A stretch of 21,241 nucleotides of DNA from JBMTVN01 sp046047235 (GTDB lineage Bacteria; Verrucomicrobiota; Verrucomicrobiia; Limisphaerales; JAHDYP01), in assembly GCA_046047235.1 (NCBI GenBank), contig JBJOII010000102.1, positions 1 through 21,241 of the forward strand, in the 5' to 3' direction. Position 1 is the first letter of the stretch. Every line of letters starts with the position of its first letter. The position numbers and the translations under genes were made by a program. Below the pieces are notes generated by a model, which saw only the letters and a list, made by a program, of their open reading frames with translations, did no database searches and was not told where the DNA came from. Below are positions 7,112 to 15,485 of the stretch, piece after piece.

Positions 7112-8419
7112 ATGAAAACGCTGACATTACCCTCGCTGTTCACCCTCTTCCTCGGGGCCGGTCTGCTGTCATCCCCCTTACAAGTCCTTGCCCTCAATGC
7201 TCCGACGCAATCGCCCTCCCGTCAGGCCGCAGAAATCGTGAACTCCTTCGCGCTCGACCTGCTCCGGGCGGATGGCTTGGTTGCGGGAAACATCCTCTTC
7301 TCCCCCTATTCCCTGCAGGTGGCGCTGGCGATGTCGTACGCAGGATCGGAAGGCGACACACGCGATGAAATGAGCCGCGTTCTGCATTACCCCGCAGCAG
7401 AGGAAACCCTGCATGGGGCGCTGCTGGCATTACAGGCCGAGTTGAGCCGGATTGAAGCCGAGACCACACGACAGGCCGAACAATCACGACGCTACGGCGG
7501 GCCGTCCGAACCAGTGCAGTGGAACATGGCCAATCGCCTCTTCGGTCAGCAGGGCTATGCCTTCAGGGAATCGTTCCTCAGCCGCATGGCAGATACGTAT
7601 AAGGCTCCCCTGCAAGAGGTTGATTTCAAGGCTGACGCCGAGGGCGCACGGTTGAGGGTTAACCAGTGGGTGGCAGGGGAAACCAAGGACAAAATCCGCG
7701 ACCTCATCCCCATCGGGATACTGGACTGCTACACGCGTATGGTCCTGGTGAACGCGGTCTATCTCCGCGCTCCCTGGCAAGAGAGCTTCAACGAACGTTC
7801 AACGCGGCCTTTGCCTTTCCACCTCGCCGGTGGCCGCGACCTGCAAGTGCCAACCATGATGCACCAGAGCGACCTCGGTTACTCCAAGTCAGACGGGTAT
7901 GAGGTTGTCTCGGTGCCCTACTCCGGAGGCGAGCTGCACTTTCTCATTATCCTGCCCGAGTCAGACCAGACGTTGTCCGCCGTTGAATCGGGTTTAACTG
8001 TCGATGCCTTGAGCGCTGCGGCCTGGGCCCCCAAACAGAAAGTCCAACTGTATCTCCCCAAACTCCATCTCGAGCCCCCATCCATGGCGCTGGGTAAAGT
8101 GCTCCGTTCTCTCGGGATGACAACGGCCTTCGATGAACCTCGGGGGTCCGCCAACTTCGATCGGCTCGCTCCGAGACGGCTCCCTGTCGATTACCTCTAC
8201 ATCGCCGAGGTCTTCCACAAGGCGTTCCTGAACCTGGATGAGAAGGGAACTGAAGCCGCAGCGGCCACTGCCGTAATCAAGGCCGTGCCGACTTCCATAA
8301 ACCCTGCGCCTCCGCCTGAGCCCACGATTGTCCGCGTCGATCGCCCCTTTCTCTTCGCGGTCCAGCACCGCAGCAGCGGGGCCTGCCTGTTCATGGGACG
8401 GGTGGCCGACCCGCGGTAA
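7112..8419 (+). CDS. Secreted serpin-family protease inhibitor
   Basis: This 435-residue serpin has an N-terminal signal peptide (about residues 1-28: Lys near the start, then a hydrophobic stretch to 'VLALNA'). The fold runs from 'FALDLLRADGLVAGNILFSPYSLQVALAM' through 'LVNAVYLRAPW' to the C-terminal 'DRPFLFAVQHRSSGACLFMGRV'. The reactive-loop hinge E377-K-G-T-E-A-A-A-A-T386 matches the consensus of inhibitory serpins (small residues at P12-P9, Thr at P14 and P8). It should therefore insert its loop and trap a protease rather than act as a non-inhibitory member. Counting from P17 places P1 near Val392-Thr394, so the loop would favour neither trypsin nor a clear chymotrypsin-like target. A proline-rich stretch (PAPPPEP) follows. 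The target is unknown; it may protect envelope or secreted proteins from foreign proteases. It converges on recN with a 5-nt gap. Confidence 0.93.
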   Translation: MKTLTLPSLFTLFLGAGLLSSPLQVLALNAPTQSPSRQAAEIVNSFALDLLRADGLVAGNILFSPYSLQVALAMSYAGSEGDTRDEMSRVLHYPAAEETLHGALLALQAELSRIEAETTRQAEQSRRYGGPSEPVQWNMANRLFGQQGYAFRESFLSRMADTYKAPLQEVDFKADAEGARLRVNQWVAGETKDKIRDLIPIGILDCYTRMVLVNAVYLRAPWQESFNERSTRPLPFHLAGGRDLQVPTMMHQSDLGYSKSDGYEVVSVPYSGGELHFLIILPESDQTLSAVESGLTVDALSAAAWAPKQKVQLYLPKLHLEPPSMALGKVLRSLGMTTAFDEPRGSANFDRLAPRRLPVDYLYIAEVFHKAFLNLDEKGTEAAAATAVIKAVPTSINPAPPPEPTIVRVDRPFLFAVQHRSSGACLFMGRVADPR

Positions 8420-8424
8420 GCCTC

Positions 8425-10110
8425 TTATTTGCCTGTGAGTAGAGCCGAAGCCAATTCCCGGGCAGTCTTGCTCTGGCCACCCAACATGCGCGAGATCTCC
8501 GTCACGCGCTGCTCCTCACCCAACGGCTGCACTTGGGTCAGGGTACGACCCTCCGCCACGGACTTGCTTACCACGAAGTGATGCTGTGCACGCGCCGCCA
8601 CAGGCGCCAGATGCGTAATGCACAAGACCTGACGCTGCTCGCCCAGTTTGCGCATCTTCTCGCCCACGGCATTCGCCACCTCACCGCCAATGTTGGCGTC
8701 CACTTCATCAAAGATCAGCACCGGCACATTGTCCTGTGCAGCCAGGACCGATTTCACCGCGAGCATCACCCGCGCCATTTCACCCGATGAAGCAATGGCC
8801 CGCAACGGCCGCAACGGCTCCCCCGGATTCGGACTGAACTGGAATTCCACCTGATCGAATCCCGTCAAAGCGGAGAACGCTCCGTCCGTTCCCAAATCCG
8901 GCATCCGGCTCTCCAGTGCGATCTCAAAACGGCTCTGAAGGAAGCCCAGAGATTTCAGATGTTCCACGACTCCCTTGGCGAGTTTGGGGATCGCCTTGCG
9001 CCGTTTTGCCGTCAAGGCCTTCCCAAGTTCCAACGCTTTCGTCCCCAGCTTCTGAAGCTCTCCGTCAATCCGCCGGACCTCCCCCTCGCGTCCCTGGAGT
9101 TCGTCCAGCTCCTGCCGTGCATTGCGGCCGAACTCGATCACGTCCGCCAGGTTCGGACCATACTTGCGCTTCAAGTTTTGCAGCACACCCAAACGCTCCT
9201 CCAACCGCGCCAGTTGCTCGGGGTCAACATCCACCCGGTCAGCATAATGATGCAGTTCCTGCTGCAACTCCTGCATTTGCTCCGCCAACTGCTGCTGCAG
9301 TTGATGCAATGACTCGGTATCAGGATCCAATTGCTCCAGCTCCTCCAGCGTCCTTCCCAAGGCCCCCATCTGCGAGAGCAGGTCCGGGTCCGCATCCCCG
9401 ATCTGGCTCACCGCCGCCTGGCTCAGCTCCAGCAATCGTGCCGAATTTGCTGCCCGCTGGTAGGCAGCAGGCAGCGCCTCATCCTCCTCCAGATCCAGCC
9501 GCGCCTGCTCAATCTCCGCACACTGATGCTGCAGTAGATCCAGCTGCCGCGCATACGTCGCCTCGTCGATAATCAGGGATTCCTTCTTCGCCAGCAGGGA
9601 ACGACCCGCCTGCACCACATCGCCAAAGGCCGTCAAAGCTTCCTCCAGTCCGCCGAATGCATCCAGCACCGCCTGCTGCTGCGGCGCGTGGAGCAGGGAC
9701 TGGTGCTCGTGCGGTCCATGGAGGTCCACCAGCCATTGCCCGATGTCGTTTAAGGTCTGCAGGGTAGTCGGACTGCCGTTCACAAACTGACGGTTGGCCC
9801 CGGCCAGGGTGAAGGTCCGCTTTAAAAAAATTTGCCCGTTGTCGCAGGGTTCCAAACCCCGTTCCTCCAAAAGCTCATGAAAGGAAGCCGGCAAACTGCG
9901 ACAGTCGAACACTCCCTCCACCATGCAGGAGTCCTCACCGCTGCGGACCAGGGTCCGGTCGGCCCGCTCACCCAACAACAGCTTCAACGCCCCAATCAGG
10001 ATGGATTTGCCGGCTCCCGTCTCCCCCGTCAGCGCCACATAGCCGGATGGAAACTCCAGACTCAGTTCGTCCACCAGGGCGAGATTCTTGATGCGTAAGC
10101 TGGCAAGCAT
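8425..10110 (-). CDS. recN: DNA repair protein RecN
   Basis: This 561-residue SMC-like ATPase acts in double-strand-break repair and recombination. The N-terminus 'MLASLRIKNLALVDELSLEF' is the RecN signature. Walker A GETGAGKS is at residues 29-36, and Walker B 'VLIFDEVDANIGGEVA' has its Asp-Glu at 468-469. The ABC-like signature region is 'IASSGEMARVMLAVKSVL', and 'CITHLAPVAA' carries the switch His. A long Leu/Gln/Glu-rich coiled coil lies between (about residues 150-370). Length and motif order are normal for the family. The gene is divergent from the MBL hydrolase gene with a 148-bp spacer. The start M-L-A-S matches homologues. RecN is often SOS-controlled, but no convincing LexA site was found in the spacer. 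Confidence 0.96.
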   Translation of the reverse strand: MLASLRIKNLALVDELSLEFPSGYVALTGETGAGKSILIGALKLLLGERADRTLVRSGEDSCMVEGVFDCRSLPASFHELLEERGLEPCDNGQIFLKRTFTLAGANRQFVNGSPTTLQTLNDIGQWLVDLHGPHEHQSLLHAPQQQAVLDAFGGLEEALTAFGDVVQAGRSLLAKKESLIIDEATYARQLDLLQHQCAEIEQARLDLEEDEALPAAYQRAANSARLLELSQAAVSQIGDADPDLLSQMGALGRTLEELEQLDPDTESLHQLQQQLAEQMQELQQELHHYADRVDVDPEQLARLEERLGVLQNLKRKYGPNLADVIEFGRNARQELDELQGREGEVRRIDGELQKLGTKALELGKALTAKRRKAIPKLAKGVVEHLKSLGFLQSRFEIALESRMPDLGTDGAFSALTGFDQVEFQFSPNPGEPLRPLRAIASSGEMARVMLAVKSVLAAQDNVPVLIFDEVDANIGGEVANAVGEKMRKLGEQRQVLCITHLAPVAARAQHHFVVSKSVAEGRTLTQVQPLGEEQRVTEISRMLGGQSKTARELASALLTGK

Positions 10111-10209
10111 GGTTCAACAGGTTCGTGACGCCGATGAATGTGGCCTGACCTATCCCTGCGGCCAACTGGATTTTTGCGGATTTCCATCACCAGTCGCCCG
10201 GAACTCAAT

Positions 10210-10249
10210 GGGAAACGTTGGCAGTAGCCGCCTCTCAGGCTACGTTCCC
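10210..10249 (+). promoter_or_regulatory. Possible stem-loop in the leader of the MBL hydrolase gene
   Basis: An inner stem GTAGCC/GGCTAC (10224-10229 and 10238-10243, 8-nt loop) is enclosed by GGGAA/TTCCC (10210-10214 and 10245-10249). It ends 9 nt before the ATG at 10259, so it would influence access of ribosomes to that start. The internal loop is asymmetric and no T-run follows. It is a prediction only. Confidence 0.3.
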
Positions 10250-10258
10250 CGGACTGTC

Positions 10259-11047
10259 ATGGCGTTTAAAGTCGTCTTTCTAGGCACGGGAACCTCGCAA
10301 GGGGTGCCGATGATCGGTTGGGATTACCCACCCGAGTTCCTCGCCAACCCCAAAAACCACCGTCTGCGACCCTCGATCTACGTGGCCACCAACACCACCC
10401 AGCTGGTGGTCGATACCACACCCGAGTTCCGGCTCCAAATGCTCCGTGAACAGATCAAACACCTCGACGCCGTGGTCTTTACCCACGACCACGCCGACCA
10501 CGTCATGGGACTGGATGACTGCCGTCGCTTCTGTCAGGAACGCAACGGCCCCCTGCCGGTCTACGCGAACTCCCATACCATGGAATCCCTGCGCCGGGTG
10601 TTCGCCTACGCCTTCCGCGACGGCCCACCCATCCCCGGCTACTTTGTCCCCGATCCGCATGTGGTGACCGGCCCATTTGAAATCGGTGACCTCAGGCTCA
10701 CTCCACTCCCGCTTCCCCACGGGCGCATCGAAGTCAACGGCTACCTCTTCGAACACGAGGGAAGACGTCGACTGGCCTACCTAAGCGACTGCAAATGCGT
10801 CCCGGAACCAGTGGTCGAACAGATCCGCGGCGTGGAAGTCGTGATCCTCGATGCCCTCCGTAAAGACCCGCACCCCACACACATGTGCACCGAGGAAGCG
10901 CTCGCAGCGGCCCATGCCATCGGCGCAGGCAAAACCTACTTCACCCACCTCACCCATGATTATGACCACGATCGCGATCAAGCCCTGCTGCCTGATGGCG
11001 TTGAGCTGGCTTACGACGGCTTAACGCTGGAGGACTCCTGCTCATGA
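10259..11047 (+). CDS. MBL-fold metallohydrolase (PhnP-like)
   Basis: This 262-residue metallo-beta-lactamase-fold enzyme starts with 'FLGTGTSQGVP', the opening strand of the PhnP/RNase Z-like branch. The metal-binding motif 'THDHADH' lies at residues 75-81 (His76, His78, Asp80, His81). Further ligands are probably the His of 'LPLPHG', the Asp of 'YLSDCK' and the His residues of 'FTHLTHDYDHD'. PhnP itself is a cyclic phosphodiesterase of phosphonate breakdown, but no phn genes are here, so a general phosphodiesterase role is all that can be inferred. The frame is open upstream to 10088, with an in-frame ATG at 10208. The ATG at 10259 is chosen because it begins the family's first strand. The stop overlaps the next start as ATGA. 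Confidence 0.88.
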   Translation: MAFKVVFLGTGTSQGVPMIGWDYPPEFLANPKNHRLRPSIYVATNTTQLVVDTTPEFRLQMLREQIKHLDAVVFTHDHADHVMGLDDCRRFCQERNGPLPVYANSHTMESLRRVFAYAFRDGPPIPGYFVPDPHVVTGPFEIGDLRLTPLPLPHGRIEVNGYLFEHEGRRRLAYLSDCKCVPEPVVEQIRGVEVVILDALRKDPHPTHMCTEEALAAAHAIGAGKTYFTHLTHDYDHDRDQALLPDGVELAYDGLTLEDSCS

Positions 11048-12708
11048 CCTCGTCCTCGCACCTCAATTCCCCAACCCGTCAACACTGCAACCCCAGGCAA
11101 ACCCGAGGACAGGCTCCCTTGTCCGCCCTCATTCTGCTGGTCCTGCTGCTGCTCCAGGTTTGCCGGGGTGCCGATGCCGAAAACCAGTCTGTCGCCGTCC
11201 TTTATAACTCCCGTGAAAAATCCTCCCGTGAACTGGCCGCGTATTATGCCAAGGCACGCAATATACCCGAGAAACACGTTCTCGGTCTGAAACTCCCCAC
11301 CGGTGAAATTATCAGCAGAAAGGACTTCTCCAGTGACCTCGAGAAGCCACTCCGGAAAAAGCTGAAGGACCTGCAGCTGCTCCAAACGGAAGCCGGTCAG
11401 AGTGGTGAACCTAGTGTCCTGCGCTATCTCGTGATCTGCCGGGGCGTCCCTGTGCGCATCGCAGAGGAGCCGAACCTCAAGGAGCCCAAGGCCAACGGCC
11501 TCCCAGAACCTATCCGGCGCAATGAAGCTGCCGTCGATTCAGAATTGGCCTGCCTGCCGCAACCCGCAGACTCCCGCCTGCTCGCCGGCCCCGCCGCCAA
11601 CCCCCTCTACCTCCAAACCAACGCAGCCGCTCTCGGCCCGCAAAATGGGCTGCTCATGGTCGCACGTCTCGACGGACCTACCTATGAGATAGCCCGAGGC
11701 CTGGTGGATCAGGCGCTGCAAGCAGAACAGACCGGACTGTGGGGGCGGGCCTACATCGACCTCCGGGGCACGACCAACACGGGCTACATCCTCGGCGACC
11801 AATGGCTCGCCGGGGCAGCAGGCGCCCTGCAACAAGCAGGGTTCACCACGCTCGTCGATACCAATGAAGCCACGTTCGCCCGTGGTTATCCCATGTCCGA
11901 TATCGCCTTCTACGCTGGCTGGTACAACGAGCAGGTCTCAGGACCGTTCACCTGGAAGCTGGCCAACTTCAGGCCGGGCGCCTTCGCCTATCACCTGCAC
12001 TCGTTCAATGCCCGGGAGCTCCGCAACCCAACCAACCACTGGGCCGGCCCGCTCCTCGCCAAAGGCGCCGCCGCCACGGTCGGATTTGTCGCCGAGCCCT
12101 ACCTGAGTGGGACGCTGGATGCAGGGTCCTTCGCCGTGCGCTGGATTCAGGGCGGTTGGTCCTACGGTGAAGCCATCTACGCCTCCCAGCCAACCCTCTC
12201 GTGGCAAACCACTGTGGTGGGTGATCCGCTGTATCGTCCCTTCGCCCGATCCGTGCCAAATTCGCCGCTAGGGGTTCGTTTCCAGGAACTGCACAATAAA
12301 CTGACTCTTGCGAACGACCCCAGGCTCGCGTGGTCCCATATCCAGATCGTGAACCTCGGGGACAGTCAGCAGGCCGATGTCAGCCGCAAGGAATTGGTCG
12401 ATTACCTGGAAGGCCGGATCAAGGCACTGAGTAGTTCGCTGCTCGCAGAACGACTCGCAGAACTTCACCTGAGGTACGGTCGGGTCAAACCCGCCATCGC
12501 CGCCTACCAGCAGGCGCTCGAGCTGGAAGCCACCCCGGGGGAACGGCTGCGCGTCATGCTTGCGCTGGCCCCGCTCCTGGACGTCTACCAACGCGAAAAG
12601 GAATCGGCCGAACTCTATCGACAACTTTTGAGTGAGTTTCCGGATTATCCGGATAAGGCCGCGATCGAATCCAAGTTGCAGGCGCTCGAGCCCCAAACCG
12701 GGAAGTAG
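11044..12708 (+). CDS. TIGR03790-family exported protein with C-terminal TPR-like repeats
   Basis: The 554-residue product has a basic N-terminus and a hydrophobic signal or anchor at about residues 26-39, with possible cleavage after 'GADA'. The body matches the TIGR03790 pattern as I recall it: 'VAVLYNSREKSSRELAAYYAKARNIPEKHVLGLKLP', 'RYLVICRGVPVRI', 'GLLMVARLDGP', 'AFYAGWYNEQ', 'PGAFAYHLHSF' and 'TTVVGDPLYRPF', each quoted as seen. The last 100 residues look like two or three TPR-type helical repeats ('LAELHLRYGRVKPAIAAYQQ', 'AELYRQLLSEFPDYP'). The molecular function is unknown. The family is described as restricted to genomes that carry exosortase, which suggests a link to PEP-CTERM protein sorting or exopolysaccharide; this rests on family knowledge, not on this window. 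The ATGA overlap couples its translation to the MBL hydrolase. It converges on trpF with a 9-nt gap. Confidence 0.85.
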   Translation: MTSSSHLNSPTRQHCNPRQTRGQAPLSALILLVLLLLQVCRGADAENQSVAVLYNSREKSSRELAAYYAKARNIPEKHVLGLKLPTGEIISRKDFSSDLEKPLRKKLKDLQLLQTEAGQSGEPSVLRYLVICRGVPVRIAEEPNLKEPKANGLPEPIRRNEAAVDSELACLPQPADSRLLAGPAANPLYLQTNAAALGPQNGLLMVARLDGPTYEIARGLVDQALQAEQTGLWGRAYIDLRGTTNTGYILGDQWLAGAAGALQQAGFTTLVDTNEATFARGYPMSDIAFYAGWYNEQVSGPFTWKLANFRPGAFAYHLHSFNARELRNPTNHWAGPLLAKGAAATVGFVAEPYLSGTLDAGSFAVRWIQGGWSYGEAIYASQPTLSWQTTVVGDPLYRPFARSVPNSPLGVRFQELHNKLTLANDPRLAWSHIQIVNLGDSQQADVSRKELVDYLEGRIKALSSSLLAERLAELHLRYGRVKPAIAAYQQALELEATPGERLRVMLALAPLLDVYQREKESAELYRQLLSEFPDYPDKAAIESKLQALEPQTGK

Positions 12709-12717
12709 CCGGGCCAA

Positions 12718-13341
12718 TCAACCCGCGGAGCGCACAGCCTCAATGAATGCCCGCACTTTGGCGCTGTCCTTCCTGCCCGGGGCAGACTCCACCCCGCTGG
12801 AAACATCCAGGGCAAAAGGAGCCACCCGCCGGACCGCTTCAGCCGCATTCTCTGGATTCAGACCCCCGGCCAGCAGGATGGGTTTGCCCAGACGCTTCGC
12901 CTCCACAGCGAGATCCCAGTTGAACATCGCCCCCGTCCCTCCCATCTCCCCCGCAACGTAACTGTCCAATAACCAGGCCTCCACCCCCGAGTAGGCACTC
13001 AGCCCATCCAAGGATGCCCGCGACGCAATACGGAAGGCCTTCCACACCGTCAAACCGGGGAACGCCCCGCAATACTCCGGAGTCTCCCCGCCGTGCAGTT
13101 GCACCGTGTCAATGCCGCTCACCCCGGCAACCCGCAGCACCTCCTCCGCAGTTTCATCCACAAATACACCGACTTTCCTCACACCGCCCGGAAGCCGCCG
13201 GATGATCTCTGCCGCAGCCTCAGCGGTAATCGCCCGCTTGCTCGGCGCGTAGAACATGAAGCCCAACGCATCCGCACCAGCTTCAGCCGCCGCCAAGCCG
13301 TCCTCCAACCGCGTGATTCCGCAAATCTTTACCCGGGTCAT
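12718..13341 (-). CDS. trpF: Phosphoribosylanthranilate isomerase
   Basis: This 207-residue TIM-barrel enzyme isomerises N-(5'-phosphoribosyl)anthranilate to the carboxyphenylamino-deoxyribulose phosphate, a step of tryptophan synthesis. The general base Cys7 is in 'VKICGIT' and the general acid Asp126 in 'WLLDSYV'. 'VQLHGGE' and the C-terminal phosphate-binding loops 'ILLAGGLNPENAAEAV' and 'ALDVSSGVESAPGRKD' are all intact. The frame is open to 13398, but the ATG at 13341 gives the family start M-T-R-V-K-I-C-G. It follows trpC with a 22-nt gap. It is a separate protein, not fused to TrpC as in enterobacteria. No trpA, trpB, trpD or trpE is seen nearby. Confidence 0.96.
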   Translation of the reverse strand: MTRVKICGITRLEDGLAAAEAGADALGFMFYAPSKRAITAEAAAEIIRRLPGGVRKVGVFVDETAEEVLRVAGVSGIDTVQLHGGETPEYCGAFPGLTVWKAFRIASRASLDGLSAYSGVEAWLLDSYVAGEMGGTGAMFNWDLAVEAKRLGKPILLAGGLNPENAAEAVRRVAPFALDVSSGVESAPGRKDSAKVRAFIEAVRSAG

Positions 13342-13363
13342 GGACACAAGAAGAAAAGGGGCG

Positions 13364-14179
13364 CTAGTGCCCGAGGAGTTCGCTGACCTTGGCGCCAATG
13401 CTGTCGCCCGATCGCATCAGTGACTCGCCGACCAGAATCGCGCGGGCGCCGCAGGACTCCAGCCGCTCCACGTCCTGTCGCGTGTGAATCCCGCTCTCAC
13501 CCACCAGCAGGGTAGGGGACTGGCCCGCCAGTCTGCCCTCCATCTCCAGCCGGTGCGCCAGGGTCTCGGTCGTCGCCAGGTCTACCTTGAACGTCTTCAG
13601 GTTGCGGTTGTTGATTCCCAACAGCGGTGCATCAATCGCCATCGCCCGCTCCAACTCTGCCTCGTCATGCACCTCCACCAAGGCAGCCAGCCCGGCTGAC
13701 GTCGCCAGATGATGGAAACGCCTTAAACGCTCATCATCCAGGATCGCCGCAATCAGCAGGATTGCGTCCGCCCCCGCTTCCACCGCCTCAAGGATCTGGC
13801 GCTCATCAATAATGAAGTCCTTCCGCAACAAGGGCAGTCCAACCGCCTGCCGAATGTCGCGCAGATACTCAAGGGATCCCTTGAAATACTCCACATCCGT
13901 CAGGACTGATAAACAGCTGGCTCCCGCTGCCTCGTACTCGCGCGCAATCGCTACCGGGTCAAAGTCCGGACGAATGATGCCAGCAGAGGGGGAAGCCTTC
14001 TTGACCTCGGCAATCAGCGCCATGCCTCCACGGCGCGGGGATTCCAGTGCGTTGAAGAAGGGCCTCAGGCCGCCGCGGGCCGATATGGCCGCACGAAGCG
14101 TCTCCACACTGACCTCGCCACCAGGGAGCTTGGCCACCTCCACTTTCTTGGTCTCTACAATCCGATCGAGAATCGACAT
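13364..14179 (-). CDS. trpC: Indole-3-glycerol phosphate synthase
   Basis: This 271-residue TIM-barrel enzyme makes indole-3-glycerol phosphate from the TrpF product. It has the leading helix 'ILDRIVETKKVEVA' and the catalytic residues Glu58 and Lys60 in 'IAEVKKASPSAG', Lys120 in 'LLRKDFIID', Glu169 in 'LVEVHDE', Asn191 in 'INNRNL', and Glu228-Ser229 in 'LVGESGI'. Length and motif order are normal. It lies 36 nt after prfB and 22 nt before trpF, on the same strand, so the three genes probably share a transcript. No attenuator-like leader with tandem Trp codons was found before it, which fits its position inside an operon. Confidence 0.97.
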   Translation of the reverse strand: MSILDRIVETKKVEVAKLPGGEVSVETLRAAISARGGLRPFFNALESPRRGGMALIAEVKKASPSAGIIRPDFDPVAIAREYEAAGASCLSVLTDVEYFKGSLEYLRDIRQAVGLPLLRKDFIIDERQILEAVEAGADAILLIAAILDDERLRRFHHLATSAGLAALVEVHDEAELERAMAIDAPLLGINNRNLKTFKVDLATTETLAHRLEMEGRLAGQSPTLLVGESGIHTRQDVERLESCGARAILVGESLMRSGDSIGAKVSELLGH

Positions 14180-14215
14180 GGTTACAAATGCAAGTTGAGG
14201 CAGGGGGGCACGCGA

Positions 14216-15362
14216 CTATTCCTCGTCGGCATCCTTCACGCCGGGAATGCGCTTGGTGGGACAGCCGGCCCTGAGCCATCCCGCGACAAAGCTGTCCAGC
14301 TCGCCGTCCATCACGCCCTGCACATCGCTGGTCTCAATCCCGGTCCGGAGATCCTTCACCATGCGGTAGGGCTGGAATACATAACTGCGAATCTGGTTGC
14401 CCCAGGACACGCTGCCCTTCTCACTGTAGAAGCGCTCCATCTCCGCCTTCTTGGCGTCCTCACGCAGTGCATACAGCTTGGAGATCAGCAGCTTCATGGC
14501 GGTCGCACGGTTCTGCGTCTGGGAGCGCTGCGCCTGCGACGCCGCCACCAGGCCCGTGGGTAAGTGGGTAATGCGAACCGCAGTCTCAACCTTGTTCACG
14601 TTCTGGCCGCCCTTGCCGCCCGAACGAAAGGTGTCCACCTGCAACTCCGACGGGGGAACCGTAATCGCTTCCTCTTCCTCCAGCTCCGCAATGACATCGA
14701 CACTGGCAAAACTCGTGTGCCGTCGCTTGTTGGAATCAAACGGCGAAATCCGCACCAGCCGATGCACGCCGCGCTCCGCCTTGCAGAAGCCGTAGGCGTT
14801 CTCACCAGTGATGTTCAATGTCACGCTCTTCATGCCCGCCACTTCGCCCGGGAGCGCGTCCGCTACCTCCACCTCCCAGCCGCGGCGCTCAGCCCAACGC
14901 TGATACATCCGCATCAACATGTTCGCCCAGTCACAGGACTCCGTCCCGCCCGCACCCGCATTGATGCTCAGGATACAGTTGTTCTTGTCCTGCGGACGGT
15001 TCAACAGGGTCCGCAATTCCAGGCCCTCCACGTTCTCCTGCAGCTGGTCCATTTCCGACTCCACATCGGAAAGATACTGCGCCTGGGCGTCGGCAGGCTC
15101 CGCCTCCGCCAGTTCGATCAGAACCCGTACGTCCTCCAGCGCCTTCTCCGACGCCTTCAACGGATCCAGTCGCTTCTTGATGCCGCTGGATTCCTCAATG
15201 ACCTTTTGCGCCTGCTCGCGGCTGTTCCAGAAACTCTCGCGGGCCATCTCCGCTTCGAGCTCCGCCAGGCGTTTGCTCAGTTTAGGTACGTCAAAGAAAC
15301 CTCCGCAACTGGGCGAGCTTGGCTTCCGTGGCAGTCAACTGGGCCTGAACTTGATCAAACAT
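14216..15362 (-). CDS. prfB: Peptide chain release factor 2, programmed +1 frameshift
   Basis: RF2 reads UGA and UAA stop codons and releases the finished protein. The gene starts at the ATG at 15362 and reads 23 codons ('MFDQVQAQLT...LRRFL') to an in-frame TGA at 15293-15291. It continues in the +1 frame from GAC (15292) to the stop at 14216, giving a 381-residue product. The anticodon-like tripeptide SPF is at about residues 206-208 and the catalytic GGQ at about 251-253, one residue off the E. coli positions; the C-terminus is longer than in E. coli. A plain reading-frame scan sees only 343 residues from an internal ATG at 15247 and misses the first 38. The frameshift makes RF2 synthesis self-regulating: low RF2 gives slow stopping at TGA and more shifting. 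trpC and trpF follow on the same strand. Confidence 0.96.
15290..15304 (-). promoter_or_regulatory. prfB: prfB programmed frameshift signal
   Basis: On the minus strand an internal Shine-Dalgarno GGAGG (15304-15300) is followed by TTT, then the slippery CTT-TGA-C (15296-15290). The 3-nt distance between the SD and CTT is that of the E. coli site, and the C after TGA is the poor termination context expected. All required elements of the known bacterial RF2 recoding site are present. Confidence 0.96.
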
Positions 15363-15485
15363 GGCCCGACAACCTAACGCGTTCCCTCCCCCCAGGGCAA
15401 GCGCCTGACTCCTCGGTTGGCTGCGTAACCTCAGGGTGTTTCTGTCTCAACTCCTCAAGCCAAAGAAGCTGTTGCTCGTCACCCA
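15363..15485 (-). other. Spacer between lnt and prfB
   Basis: This stretch must hold the prfB promoter if prfB is not read through from lnt. A TTGAGA followed 17 nt later by TACGCA is a weak promoter-like pair. A G-rich GGGGGGAGGG lies about 20 nt before the ATG, too far for an ideal ribosome site. One minus-strand frame is open and codes a protein-like string (see findings), but it has no good start codon. Confidence 0.25.

Noticed and set aside
10111..10124. GGTTC-AACA-GGTTC direct repeat next to the recN start as a LexA box
   Set aside because: The spacing does not fit the alphaproteobacterial GTTC-N7-GTTC site, and there is no inverted TGTTC-N4-GAACA type site. A LexA site is not supported.
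10088..10258. 57-residue N-terminal extension of the MBL hydrolase
   Set aside because: It overlaps the recN start on the other strand and precedes the conserved first strand of the fold; it is an open frame by chance.
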